Part shown: positions 1 to 11,900 of the stretch, piece after piece
Layout of the letters: each line of letters opens with the position of its first letter
How positions within the stretch are numbered: position 1 is the first letter of the stretch
Origin: Acanthamoeba castellanii str. Neff
Taxonomy: Eukaryota > Discosea > Longamoebia > Acanthamoebidae
Direction of reading: 5' to 3'
Assembly (NCBI RefSeq): GCF_000313135.1
Contig: NW_004457511.1
Coordinates: 43,403-71,896, forward strand
Length of the DNA: 28,494 nt
The notes under the pieces: model-generated
The model's database searches: none
The model's input: the letters and a program-made list of their open reading frames with translations, nothing else
What the model was told of the DNA's origin: nothing
Made by a program: the position numbers and the translations under genes

Positions 1-167
1 GCACCCGACTTGCACCACACACCTACCCACGCACCACCAGCCCAGCCACCAGCCACCACCAGCCACCAACGGTCACCTGGCGTTCGCGGGGGGGGGGCAC
101 TTGTAACGGGCCGCGATGCTCACGCGTGCGTGTGCGTGTGGGTGGTGGCTTGGGCATGGGCATGCAG

Positions 168-1221
168 ATCATGATGGAGACCTTCTGCGCGCCTGCCGTC
201 CACATCGTCCCGTCTGCAGTGCTCGCCCTCTACGCCTCCGGTCGCACTACTGGTACCTGTCGCCCCCTCCGACGAGGGCACACGACATGACCAAAGACAC
301 GACACACACATAGCGAGCTTCCTCCAGGGAGGAAGGAAACTTACGCGAGCTCTTCTCTGCGTGCGCGTGTCGTGTGTGCGTGCGTGTGCGGCGGGGTAGG
401 CGTGGTGCTGGACAGCGGTGACGGCGTGACCCACGCGTGCGCGCTCTACGAGGGCCACGTGATGCAGCACGGCGTGCTCAGGCTCGACCTGGCCGGTCGC
501 GACCTCACGGACTACCTCATGAAGATTCTGACCGAGCGCGGCTACTCGTTCACCACCACCGCCGAGCGCGAGATCGTGCGCGACATCAAGGAGAAGCTGT
601 GCTACGTCGCCCTCGACTTCGAGCAGGAGATGAGCTCGGCCGCCGCGTCGTCGGCTCTCGAGAAGTCGTACGAGTTGCCCGACGGCCAGGTCATCACCAT
701 CGGCGACGAGCGTTTCCGTGCCCCGGAGGCGCTCTTCCAGCCGTCATTGGTCGGCATGGAGGCGGGCGGCGTCCACGAGCTGATCTACAACACCATCCAC
801 AAATGCGACCAGTCCCTGCGCGCTGAGCTCTACGGCAACGTCGTGCTCGCCGGCGGCAGTACCATGGTCCGCACCACAAGGCCGCGGCCCCTTTCCTGCG
901 CTAACTCAAGTTTTTGTTTTGTTGGCCCCACGCAGTTCCCGGGCCTGGCGGAGAGATTGTCGAAGGAGCTCACCACCCTGGCACCCTCCAGCCTCAAAAT
1001 CAAGGTGATCGCGCCACCCGAGAGAAAGTACAGCTCGTGGATCGGAGGGTCGATCCTCGCGTCGCTGTCCACCTTCCAGAACGCCTGGATCACCAAGGAG
1101 GAATACGACGAACAAGGCCCCAGCATCGTCCACGCGTACGCCCCCCCCCCATCGCCTTGGTGCCCAAGAGCCACACCTCATGTTACCTGCTCTTTCCACG
1201 CCCTGCAGCAAGTGCTACTGA
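168..1221 (+). CDS. Actin, divergent paralogue, 3' part (5' end outside window)
   Basis: Actin polymerises into filaments and binds ATP in the cytoplasm. The exons are 168-252, 400-866, 936-1135 and 1209-1221, giving 254 codons that match actin from about residue 122 to the C-terminus. Visible landmarks are the block [10 protein letters not shown], then [55 protein letters not shown] and the end [17 protein letters not shown]. All three introns are GT-AG, and the last exon encodes only the final residues (AKCY-stop). The start lies upstream of the window, and positions 1-167 read as intron. The protein is clearly diverged from conventional actin: [14 protein letters not shown] replaces the usual near-invariant stretch, there are many changes in the FQP-MKCD region, and the last residue is Tyr where most actins have Phe. 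No frame break is seen, so it is probably a functional minor actin. Family assignment is certain; its specialised role is not known. Confidence 0.93.
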
Positions 1222-1378
1222 GCCGTGCCGCGGCAGTCCCAGAGCTCTACGACGGCGGCCCACACACACATGGGCATGGGCATGGGCAGGGCAGTATGCG
1301 AGTCAAGTCTTGTCCCAATGGTTGCGCGAATGGTATTTTGTTTGCGCTCTCCGACTTGCGACCCTTGTGGTGGTGGCC
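1222..1378. other. Tail-to-tail intergenic gap, actin / uL3m
   Basis: Only 157 bp separate the two stop codons, so the 3' untranslated regions of the convergent genes probably overlap. The gap contains a CA run followed by three GGGCAT/GGGCAG hexamers around 1262-1293. No AATAAA signal is seen on either strand. Confidence 0.7.
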
Positions 1379-3775
1379 TTAGGATTCGGCGTAGTGGATC
1401 TGGAGCTGGTCCTCCTCGGCGGTGGAGGGGTCCTCGTAGTCGGCGATCGTGTCGGCCAGCCACGGGAACTCCATCGGCTCGCCCACCGAGAGGCACGAGT
1501 GGTGCTTGGAGGGGTTGGGGCCGGGCGGCAGCAGGCCCTTCTTCCACTTGTCGTACGACGGGAACGCCTCCCTGCAGCGATTTTGCCCGCGAAGACACGC
1601 GCGTGAGCCCACCGTGGGCACCGCACGCGCAGGGGAGGGGGAGAGGGTGGTGCGTTGGCGCGTACTTGTGGGCGAGGACCACCTGGACGGCCGTTTGGTT
1701 GTCGTCGGTGTTCTTGCTGAGATCTTCGGCAAAGGCCGCCTGGCGGGCCATCATCTTCTTGTACCACATGGGCTCCGGCGAGTTGGCGGTGATCACTTCC
1801 GGCAGCACCTCCTCCGGCTGCTCTCCGCACCAGCCAGTGGGTGAGGGTGAGAGAGAGAGAGCGCGCGCGAGCGAGAGAGATGGGAGGCGATCGGGCGCAC
1901 GTACCTGGCGCATGTACGTCGGGTAGGGAGGGACCAGGGAGTGGAGCTTGTTCTTGGCATCCCGCACCCTATTTTTGGTGGGCCAGGTTGGCCAGGTTGG
2001 CAAGGTTGGGAGGGAGGAAGGGTGCACGACGCAGGGGCTGGTGGCACGTGCTGAGGCCCGGCACCCCCCGGAGAGTGATTAGGAGGGGGGGGAGGGTAGG
2101 GGCCTGACCTGATGTAGGAGCCGGGTGCGCCGGGCACGGGTCCCTTGACGTAGAGGAGGTTGTTCTTGGTGTCGATCTTCCACAACTGGTGTTTCACACA
2201 CAGCACAGAACATAGTTGGAAGCATAGATGTAGCATGAAACACGTATGTCGTGTGTGTCGTGTGTGTCGTGTGTGTGTCATTTCACAGGTTAGTGTTCTC
2301 AGCGTAAATGGCGTAGGGTGTGGAGGTGTTGGGGGGGGGGCGCACGAGGAGGTTCTTGGTGGTGCGGTACTTGTTGCCCATCCGACCGGGCATCTTCTTG
2401 CCCTTCCACACCTTGCTCGGAATCTGATCGAATCAACACACGACACACACCACACCAAGCTTACGATAAGTAAATGGTGTGGTGATGGGATGGATCATCG
2501 TTGTCGTCGTCATCGTCGGATGGGTGGGCGGGTGTGTTGTCAGGTGGGGTGGGGGTGGATGTACGGAGTGCTGGCCGGTGGAGCCGGGCTCTCTGTGGGA
2601 GGCCGAGTTACCGTGGGAGGCCGGACCACCCGAGAAGCCCCACCGCTTCATCACACCCTGGAACCCCTTGCCCTTCCTGCATGGGCACCGCCGCCACCGC
2701 CGCCCGTTTCGCGGTTAAGCATCAATGTCGATGGTGCCACGCGATTTGCACATGAACGGGGGCGCGCACGTCTTGCCGGTGAGGTCGAGAAGCTGCCCGG
2801 GCACAAAGTGCTCCGCCCGCAGCTCCGTTCCTGGCACACGACGCACCCAACCACAACCACAACCACGCGGGACGCGATTAGGAGGAGATAGGGGGGGTAT
2901 CGGAGGGGGGTATCGGAGGGGGGGGGTGCTTGGCGAGGGGGCAGGGTACCGACGGGTACGACGGCGTCGGGGGAGATCTTGAACTCCATGAGGACCTTCT
3001 TGGGGTTGACGCCCGCGTGGAAGAAGTGGCCGCGCTGGGCCTTGGCCAGCCGCCTCCACTTGCCGTCGACAGCGCCCACCTGCAGGCCCACCTTCTCCTC
3101 CTCGTACTCGTTGTGCCGCTCCTTCTTCACCTGCACCACCTGGCAGTCGACCACCTGCACATGTGTACCGCGTACACACACACGACACACACGACACACA
3201 CGACACACGACACAACGGCGCGCTGGATGAGGCCCTACACCGCGCGCGCACGTCGGGGAGTCGGGCGCGCACCTGGAGGACGGTGAGGGGCAGCCACTCC
3301 ATGTACTCGCTGTACTCGGACGTCATGCCCACCTTGATGGCAACCAGACCCGTCCGCCGCTTCCGCTGGTCCCACCCGGTCGACGGGTCCGACAGCGTGC
3401 GGGGATCCACCGCCGTTCTGCGCGCCTCCACTTGGTCCTGCCCCAACGCGCCGTTAGGTTGTTACCAACCAACCACCCACCAGGCAAATGTCTCGTCCGG
3501 TGGTGTCTCCGGCGGAGCGGAAAAATCATTGTACAATTCGGGAATCAAATCGGCCATTAACTGTGGGGCATAATAAATCCATGATGGGCATGCGGTACCT
3601 TGTTGACAGAGGAACGCCATCCGCGCATGAATTTCTTCTTGATTCGCTTTCGCTCCGCGTCCCGTACGCATACGAGGGCAGCAGCGCGCACAGGACCCTG
3701 CACAAAGGATGAAGCACCGAAAGCGCTGACGCCCGCACGGGCAGGATGCCAGAGGGGGAGGGAGGGCTTCATCAT
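1379..3775 (-). CDS. MRPL3: Mitochondrial large-subunit ribosomal protein uL3m
   Basis: Structural protein of the mitochondrial large ribosomal subunit, near the peptidyl-transferase region. There are ten exons on the minus strand: 3775-3599, 3437-3273, 3154-2950, 2830-2770, 2676-2565, 2423-2346, 2185-2109, 1968-1905, 1817-1666 and 1571-1379. All phases agree, giving 427 aa. The start was chosen because the ATG-ATG at 3775 opens a typical import presequence ([20 protein letters not shown]: Arg, Ser and Ala, no acidic residues). The L3 core follows: [76 protein letters not shown] and [19 protein letters not shown]. About 130 residues after the core form a C-terminal extension that bacterial L3 (about 210 aa) lacks. 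The minus-strand sequence just upstream of the start is A-rich and may be promoter or 5' UTR. Confidence 0.92.
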
Positions 3776-4066
3776 GGATGGGGGCAACGATGATTGCGGA
3801 CAACTGCGGAAACGTTTTTTTGTTTTCTGTTTTTTCTTTATTTTTTTCTTCTTCTTCTGTTGGATGCAGGGGGGGGGTGTGATGTTGTGTACAGCTGCAC
3901 TTCCAGAGGACCGACTCCCCTCCACGCGGGGATCCCCGCGGCCGGGTAGTGGCGATGGGGGGGGGGCACCCGTTGAGATGGCGGCGGCGGCGAAACAGCC
4001 CCCGCGGGTCGATGGCACCACCACCAGCAGCAGCGTTGCACGGCGTGGCATGGCCATTGCATTGCA
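3776..4066. promoter_or_regulatory. Intergenic: 3' end of membrane-protein gene / promoter of uL3m
   Basis: This 291-bp gap must hold both the 3' end of the upstream minus-strand gene and the promoter of uL3m. On the minus strand it has a GAA/A-rich tract (complement of 3812-3862) that includes AATAAA at 3842-3837, a possible poly(A) signal for the upstream gene lying about 62 bases before the uL3m ATG. A short open frame from 4057 could encode an alternative N-terminus for uL3m, but its splice junction is weaker than the start at 3775. Confidence 0.4.
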
Positions 4067-6428
4067 TCAGTTGAAGGCCCACCACACGCGCTGGTGGTAC
4101 TGGACGATCATCACCGCCAGCAATCCATTGTGCGCCAAAATTGCCTGCGGGCCGTGATGGAGGTGCACACGCGTGCCTGTGGGTCAGCTCTTGGTCGTCC
4201 CGGTTGGTTGAACGTGGGGGAGGAGGGACGTACCACCACGAACCCGATGTAGGTGGTGTTGTGGAGCAGCATCATGCCATGGGTCTTCACCAGCACGGCG
4301 TAGGTCTCCTTGTACAGGAACCTTTTATAATGGTGGATACACATGCGCATGCATTAATAAATACACAAAAAAAAACACGCATGGGACGCGCAGAGTACAC
4401 ACGCGCGTGCACACACGGCACACGGCACACGGGGGGCCTAGGAAAGTGTGGAGGTGGGGGGGGGGACAAATGGGGTACCGCACCTCACCAGGAGGTATCC
4501 GAAGAGGCCGGCCAACGCGATGGGGAAGAGGTTGGCCGAGGCGTAGAGGAGCGAATTGCGGTAGCCCGTGCTCGAGAGCACGTTGTAGCTCCTCTCGTCG
4601 CTGCCCTTCACAATGGGGTCTTCGGAAAACATGTAGTACCTGCAGCGGAACGGCGCGCAAACAAACACAACACGCAACACACAGTATTGGCATTACGAGG
4701 CAACCCGCACCACCGGCAGCGGCCCAACCCAAGGCCAGCGCGCGGAGGGGGGGGTGTGCGTCGGACGTACTCGCTGTTGGGGCCGTAGCGGAGGATGGAG
4801 GAGATGCCGAGGTAGAAGAGCATGGAGCACGTCTGCGACCAGATGCGCCAGAAATAGAAGCGCACCTGCCGTCGCAGGTACCCGGGCCGATTGTGGGAGT
4901 GGCCCCGATCGTCTTCGATGTGGTCGTCGTTTCGCTGGGGCATGGTCTGCAACCACCACGCACCACGCACCACGCACCACCACCGGTGAGCCCAACTCGC
5001 AAGCGGATCGACCGACCACAATGACGCAACAATGGAGAAGCTAGCAAAGAATAGAGAACAGAGAAAAGGAGGAGAAGAGGTACCTCGGGCCACTTGCAGG
5101 TACAGAAGCAGCACGTGAAGATGTGGCCCAGGTTGTTCTTGACCCACACGCGGATGCGGAACCAACTGCGAAGGAATGACGAAAGCACACGCACACGGCC
5201 GGCCCGGCGCACCGGTGAGTGGGGTCATGCGCGGCGTGGTGTGCCGTGCGCGTGCTTTGCGCACGACGCCACGTACCAGGGGGTGAGGAAAAGCAAATTG
5301 GCGAGGTTGGTGAAGAGGTTGATGGCGAAGAGGTAGATGTAGGTGATGGGATCCTTCACGGAAGGGAACGCCAACGTTTGACACTGCACGAGCAGCCACC
5401 ACCGCCACCGCCACCCCAATCACCAGGCACAGCACACGAAATGATGAGAAATGGAATCGCCGTGGTCGTGGGGCAACACACACACACATACACACAATAA
5501 TCCGGTTGCTAGCAATTGGAAATCGATTTGAAGCGTCGTGGCGCCGACCTCCGTGTGTTGGATGAGGGGGGAGACGCGTGCGGCGTGGTCCGTACCATGT
5601 CCGTCAGGTTCGTCACCCATAACGAAGAGATGAGCATGGCCATTTCGATGGGGAACATGTCCGTTAGCGCCAGGAGGACCTTGCGCATGATGAACACTGT
5701 GTCGTGTGTCGTGTGTGTCGTGAGAGAGAGAAGGAGGAGACCGGCAGAGGGACAGGTCAGCAGAGGGGGGGGGGCAGTCCCAATCAGCATCGGCGGTGGC
5801 GGGTCGGGTGCGTACCGGAGATGGCGAGGGAAAAGGAGAGGATGGGCTGCACCGTGCTCGATACGTATCGATAGCCGATCACGTAGCCTGCGTATTTATA
5901 TTAATTAATTACTATATAATTAAAAATAACGAAAGAAATCGAGGAGAACAACATGTTGGGTCCTCGAGGAGGCTCCAATAAAAAGGGAGAGGGGTGGTGC
6001 GCCGATCGGGGCGTACGTACCGGTGAGGATGAGGAGATGGACGAAGAGCGCGAAGACGACCTTGCCGTACTGGGCGATCTTGCGCAGGTAGTTGGGCGTG
6101 CGGTTCCGCTTGCCAAGGCACCGCTTCACAAACTCGTGGATGAGCAATCCTGCACGCACGCACGCACGCAATGGTTGGAGAGTGTGTCGTCAGCCGGAGA
6201 TTACGGAGTGCAAGGCACCACCGAGGCCACGCGGGCGAACCGGCGAAAGTGGCGGCATAGCAGATGAAGATGTTGACGGCGCCGAAGAGTTCGAAGAACC
6301 CCACCTTTTGCACGATGGGGAACAGGATCACGATCTCCACCACGATGATGATCAACAGCGCCGGTGCTGTGCACAGCCACGTTGCGTGCGCGTGCGGCGG
6401 AGAGAGACGAGACGGGTCAGATCACCAG

Positions 6429-6460
<32 letters not shown>

Positions 6461-7293
6461 CCCCCAGGGGATCCCAGGCATTGGCATTGGGGTGGTGGTG
6501 GGGGAATAGAGTACTGAAGCCGCGAAAGGGGTGGGTCACGCCAGCACAGCCGAGGAACATGGCCACGTTGAGGTAGCCTATCACGCCCATCACCTGATCA
6601 TTGATAATAATAATTATTATTATTATAATTGCCAATTATACGGCAGCCCCGGAAAGAGAAAGAAGGAAACGTGAGTTCCTCTCGTGCGGAACCAGCAGGG
6701 GCAACGCCGCCACCGTGCAGTGCGACGGGGTGAGGGAGGGAGAGGAAGGCGGGGGAGGGGGGTACGAGGGGGTTGGTGATAAAGACGAGGGGCCAGGAGC
6801 CGTCCTCATCGAAGAGGTCCTCCTTGGGGTCGCCCAGCGGAATGCCGCCCCACACGGCAAAGATGAAGCCGAGGGCGGCGAGCGCGCCCAGCGCCCCCAC
6901 GAGAGGTCCCACCTTGCTGAGCGCGAAGGCCCAGCCCCGCTCTATTCGCGTGCGGTAGGTGCGGTCGCTGTCCCCCAGACCACTCTCCTTGTCGAGCTCC
7001 AGGATGAAAGTGCCGGCATCCTCTTCATCCTGGTCCACGTCGAGCGAGGAGGTTCTACTCAGCTTGTCCATCTCGATGTCTCCATCCTCTTGTCCCCATC
7101 GTTGTTGTCGCTTGTTGATCGGGGGTGACGGCCCGCCACTCGTGGTGGTGGTGGTTGAATCTACGTCATTCACCTCCTCCTCTTCCACCTCGCTGCTGCT
7201 GCTGCCGCTGCTGCCGTCTCGCTGTGGGGCGTCGCCCTCGAAGGTCCGGAGGGGAAGGGGCGAGGCGAAGGAGTCCTCTTGATGCGGCTCCAT
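4067..7293 (-). CDS. Unrecognised polytopic membrane protein with acidic N-terminal tail
   Basis: I do not recognise the family. Twelve minus-strand exons (7293-6766, 6593-6548, 6366-6241, 6149-6021, 5887-5816, 5696-5596, 5383-5277, 5165-5084, 4946-4771, 4639-4484, 4321-4234, 4144-4067) join in phase to 562 aa. Residues 1-125 are hydrophilic, acidic and Ser/Thr-rich (SSSSEVEEEEVNDVD, DVDQDEEDAG) and probably cytosolic. About eight to ten hydrophobic segments follow: near 129-150, 177-210, 216-236, 260-282, 285-302, 310-330, 350-368, 437-448, 483-507 and 528-550. A Cys-rich patch (FTCCFCTCKWPE, about 386-397) and a hydrophilic loop (MPQRNDDHIEDDRGHSHNR, about 399-417) sit between hydrophobic blocks. 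There is no signal peptide. The protein ends HQRVWWAFN. The exon 2 donor (GGCT|GTGCTG) is the least certain junction. A transporter, channel or receptor role cannot be distinguished from sequence alone. Confidence 0.78.
6427..6463. repeat. (GGCA)n array in membrane-protein intron
   Basis: About nine copies of GGCA/GCAG in the intron between exons 2 and 3 of the 562-aa membrane-protein gene. A shorter copy of the same repeat lies at 11662-11682 in a NEMF intron, abutting the exon 9 donor, and its complement GCCT lies at 21328-21356 in a GNPTAB intron. Confidence 0.85.
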
Positions 7294-7543
7294 TTTCGAT
7301 CTACTCCAAGGTGGCGAGAGGAAGAAGGAAGGGGTGTGCCGGTGCTTCTTCTTCTTCCCGCCTCTTCTTCTTCGCCGGCGAAGAAAGCCACAACCGGCTC
7401 ACGCCCGCCATTTGCGCGGGCATTGTACCGGCGGAGCTCCACACACGCGGCGCCAGTTCCAACCCGCCGCCCGTGCAACAGCAAACAACGACTGTTGTTG
7501 TAATTGTCTCCGGAGATGATAGGTGACAAAAACAATTTCATGA
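7294..7543. promoter_or_regulatory. Intergenic: NEMF 3' end / membrane-protein promoter
   Basis: A 250-bp gap between two minus-strand genes. It contains a CTT/TTC-rich stretch near 7340-7378, a short inverted repeat GCCCGC...GCGGGC at about 7404-7422 and CAACAG/CTGTTG half-sites near 7478-7499. No TATA box or AATAAA is evident. Confidence 0.35.
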
Positions 7544-8029
7544 TCATTTCTTCTTGCCGCCCTTCTTCTTGCCGCCCTTGGCCTTCTGCTTGAGTCCGCT
7601 GGTGGCGATGCGCACGTTGCCAATGAGCTGCAGCACGATCTCCGAGTCCTCCACCGCCTTGAGCAAGTCGCGCTCGCGGTCCGTGGCCTCCGGGAACGAC
7701 ACGAAGTAGGACATGGCCTCCTTCGCTGCCTGTCATGGTGGGTCCACCGCACCGCACCGCACGTGTGAGAGAGCGAACCGGGTGGGCGTCTCTCAGCCAC
7801 CACCAGCACCAATCCCTCCCCCCCCCAAACAAAGGGGGAAAGGCGGGCTCACAGCACAAATAATAATAATAATAATAAGTATAAGAGTAATAGTACCTTG
7901 CCCCGCTTGACCGAGCCCGGCACGAGCTTGATCTTGTACTTGTAGTTCTGCACCACCGAGTAGGGCGCGCACACGGGCACCGCGAACAGCAGCGCGTCTT
8001 CGGCCACCGGCACGCCTACCATACCCATA

Positions 8030-8065
<36 letters not shown>

Positions 8066-8909
8066 CACACACACGCACACAACACACAGACACACACACG
8101 CACACTCGGTCGGTCGCGCTGCCCGTTCGTCCGTCCCCCCATCCGACCACACAAACCGCGGGGCGTACCGGTGAGGGCGTCGATTTCGGAGAGGAGGGAC
8201 TCGTCGAGGGGCTTGATGTTCTCCTCCTCCATGATCTGCCGGACCTCTTCGGCCTCCTTCTTCTTCTCGTGCCGCTTCTCCTGCCGCCGCTTTCGCTTGG
8301 CCTCGAGCTCCTCCTCCTCGGTGCTCTCCACCCCAGCAACGCCCTCGCCCTCCTCGTCCCGCGCTTCCTCCTCCTCGCCCCGGCCCCCGTCGCCAGCCTC
8401 CGCCGCCACGCCGCCACCCACCACCACGCGAGCAACTTCGTCCGCCGGCTGGGCCAGCGCGGCCTCCTCTTCGCCCTCCTTCCCCTCCTAATTGGCGCGT
8501 ACGTGGCGAAGATTAGAGGGATGGGGGGGGGACGCGGGGTAAATAGACAGCGCCGACTCGCGAGCGTGTGTGCTGGCCATCGCCACCGCCGGCCATTGCG
8601 TGTCGCGTGTCGCGTGTGCCATGTGCCGCGTGACGGGAGTGGTGGTGCGTGGGCGGTTGGTGGTGGCACACGTACCCCCGGGGGAGAGGCGGGGGCTTTC
8701 TGGGGGAGGCCTCTTCCCATGCCCGCACGTGCGGCCTCTCCTCGTCCGGCACCTTGCTGCACCTGCTGCTGCTGCTGGTGCGGGAGTCCGCCTCGTCCGG
8801 CCTGGCCCCTGCCCTTGCCCTTCCTCTTTTTCTGCAGCTCCAGGTCCTTGAGCCGCTGCTCCTCTTTCTTCTTGAGGCCCTCCGACTGCATCCATCCATC
8901 CATCCATGT

Positions 8910-8940
<31 letters not shown>

Positions 8941-11900
8941 TCGTGTTGTGTGTGTGGTGTGTGTAGCCACCGGCGACGTGAGCGTGGGCAAAATGGAAGG
9001 AGGAGGAGGAGGAGGACAAGGGAGTGCGCTCGGCCACACGACCTCCGGGCGGCCAAGTGCCGAAGGGGAGGGGTGCACACCTGGAGGAGTCGCATGCGCA
9101 GGTCTCGCTCCTCCTCGTCTTGCTCGGCGTACTTCTTCTTCATCTTCTTCATCTTGCCCTTTTGGCCGCGCAGGAGCTTGGGCTGCGTGGGACCCTTGGT
9201 CTTGGGCTGCTGCTGCTGCTGCTGGACCTCCTCCTCGTCGTCCTCCTCGTCGTCCTCCTCCTCGTGGTGGTCGGGGCTTGGCTCTTCGCCCGCCGGGGCT
9301 GCGGCCGCCGACTGTTGCGCAAAAAAGCGATTAGAGTAGAGGGGGGGCAACGCCAACCGGGCCGCCGGGAACGACGACCCAGAAAGGGGAGCTCTCCTCA
9401 CGAAGGCCTCCCGTGGTGCGTGGTGCGTGGTGCGTGGTGCGTGGTGCGTGGTGCGTGGTGCGTGGTGCGTGGTGCGTGGCTGGCGGGGGAGGGGGCTGGT
9501 AGGGCGGTACCTCGCCTCGCTTTTCGAGCTTCTTCTTGCGCCGCTTCTCGGCCGCGGACATGCGTGCCCGCTTCTCCCGTTCCTTCTGCGGGGGCCTGGG
9601 CTGCTGCGGCTTGCCCTGCTGCGGCACGCAACGAACGGAAAGAAAGGGAAAGGAAGCAACGCAAACACGCAGGTCAAACACACGGTGAGTGCAAGCCATG
9701 GGCATGGTGCACACCCCAAGGAGGGGAGGGTGGAGGCGAGGTGAGGGGGGGGTTGGTACCGAGCCGCTGCCGGCGTCGGCGTCGTCGTCGTCGGGGGTGT
9801 CCATGAGCACCTGCACGCGGTACTTTCCGGCGTGGCCCCTCGCCCCGCCCTCCACGGCCTCGACATCGCCGTCGTCTTGGTCTTCGTCGTCGCTGCCTCC
9901 CACGGCGGACCTCTCAGCGTCGCCCCTGCCTGCGCCCTCCAGCTCCGACACTGCACGCCACGTGGGATGGGGTAAGCAAGGCCCATGCCAATGACGACCT
10001 ATGCAACCACCAACCAACCAACAACGCCATCATCGTCCGGCGTAGTCGCGCTCGGGGCCGATCACTGGGATGTGGGGATTTAGGCGGCGGGGGGGGGTAG
10101 CGGGTACATTCGACGAGGGTGCGCACGGCCCGCTCGTTGACGTGGTTGGCCACGGAGGTGGGGTCGACCTGGGGGGTGGTTGGTTGGTTGGTTGGTTGGT
10201 TGGTTGGTTGGTTGGTTGGTTGGTTGGTTGGTTGGTTGGTTGGTTGTGTTACCTTGAACATGTAGGCAAAGCCCATGACGAGCTGGGAGGGCGGCAGGAA
10301 GTTCTTCTTGCCGCGGATCATGAACGAGCCCGTCACCAGGTACTCGCCAGACGGGGCCGTTTTGGACACCTGCTCGGGGTGCACCCACCACGCCGACGTC
10401 GGAATCTGTCGAGAGCCGCGCGCCGGAGGTGAGTGCCACGACATGCTACTTACCACCATGTGAATAATAATAATAATACTAGACCTCCATTTCCATAGTG
10501 GTTTTAGTAGATTGAGACCGGGGAGCAGTGGGCGCCCACACCGACGCAGAAAAATGTGATAGGGGGGGCTGCACGTGCCTTGGCGGTCCAGGCGGAGCTG
10601 CGGCAGACGGTCATGGAGCCGGCCTCGGCCAGGGTGAGCGCGGGGATGGGCTTGTCGGGGTGCGGGTTCTTCACCACGCACGTGGCGGCGCCGTGCAGGT
10701 CCGCGTGCACGTAGGCGTCGCCCTTGCGGAGGTACCGCTTCACGATCAGCTCGTTCTGCTGGGCATCGCGACCCGAGATGACCACGTAGTTCTGTTCGTC
10801 GCCGTCGCCGTTGGTTTTTGTTGTTTTGTTGAGGGAGGGTCGCACGAGGAGGAAGCGAAAAGAGAGGGGTCAGCACAGTCCCAAGGCCCCGTGCGGTGTC
10901 GTGTGTCGTGTGTCGTGCGTCGTGTGTCGTGTGTCGTGTGTCGTGTGTCGTGTGTCGTGTGTCGTGTGTCGTGTGTCGTGTGTCGTGTGTCGTGTGTCGT
11001 GTGTCGTGCGTGTGTCGTGTGTCGTGTACCTCGGAGGAAATGAACCAGTGGAACTTCTCGAACCAGTAGGCCTTCCTCACCTTCTGGATGGCGGCCTTGA
11101 CACCCACGTCCTTGATCTCGCGCCGGGCCTTCTTCTCCGCCGCCTGCGTCGCCCCGGAGCCGTGTTGCCACAAATGCCAGCCATCAGCATCGTCCGAAGG
11201 CGCGGGGGGAAGGAGGAGGCGGAGGAGAAGCAAAGCGAGTGGTGCTGAATTTTGGTACCTTGACGGCCATCTGGGACGATGCCACCGTCTTGGCGTGCTT
11301 GTGGGCGCGCCTCTTGGCCTCGGCGTAGAACTCCTGCGCGTTGGCGTAGGCCGTTTGCCCGATGTCCACCTGCGCCGAGTCCCCCCCCCAAAGGTGAGCG
11401 AGAGGAGGAAAAGAAAGTCATATGCGGGGGCATAGCAGGGTACCTCGACTTTCTGCATGGCGCCGCTCGCGTCGGCGGCGGCTTCGAGCGGGTCGACCAA
11501 AAGCAGCGTGATCCTAATCAGAAGCAGCAGCAGCAGCAGCAGCAGCGAGAAGAAGCAAGAATGCATCGGTCAGGCGCGCCACTTGGCAGCCGCGCTAGGA
11601 CGCGGGCGGACGGTCGAAGGAAGGGAGATTTTTCTGGGGGAGACGGCAGGGGGAGGGGGTGCAGGCAGGCAGGCAGGCAGGCACCTGTTGTTGGCAAAGT
11701 CGAGGGAGTGGATGAGGTTGGCGATGGGGTCGCCCGCCTTCTTGGCCTCCTTGACGACCCGGGTCAGCTGCGCCCAATCCATGCCCCGCGCGAGCTCCGA
11801 ACACGTGACCCTGCCGGCCGCGCACACCTCACCGTCAGCAGACACGCCCGGGCGGACGACGCGGGAGGAGAACGCGCGCGGCCTCTCCCGCCAGGTGTGC

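Noticed and set aside
3838..4062. Alternative upstream first exon for uL3m starting at 4057 or 4062
   Set aside because: It would need a weak donor in a C-rich tract and lies almost on the stop codon of the upstream gene. The ATG at 3775 opens a continuous frame with a convincing mitochondrial presequence.
4608..5495. Minus-strand open frame of 295 codons across several introns
   Set aside because: Only parts of it coincide with true exons of the membrane-protein gene. Reading through the introns breaks the hydrophobic segments and ignores good GT-AG sites.
8016..9986. A long minus-strand open frame of more than 650 codons
   Set aside because: It runs through NEMF introns and the wrong frame of its exons. 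Its content is repeat-derived (Thr-His-His-Ala-Pro runs, Arg-rich blocks), while the correct frame gives clear NEMF homology.
10026..10070. Possible small extra NEMF exon (IGPERDYAG) between exons 15 and 16
   Set aside because: It has a good acceptor, but the frame meets a stop before any GT or GC donor. Skipping it joins exons 15 and 16 in phase.
10746..11171. Open frames encoding Thr-His-Asp-Thr-Arg repeats, and the Cys-Val-Val-Arg repeats on the other strand
   Set aside because: These are translations of the 7-bp GTGTCGT array inside a NEMF intron. A period of 7 gives the same repeat in every frame, and no flanking coding signal exists.
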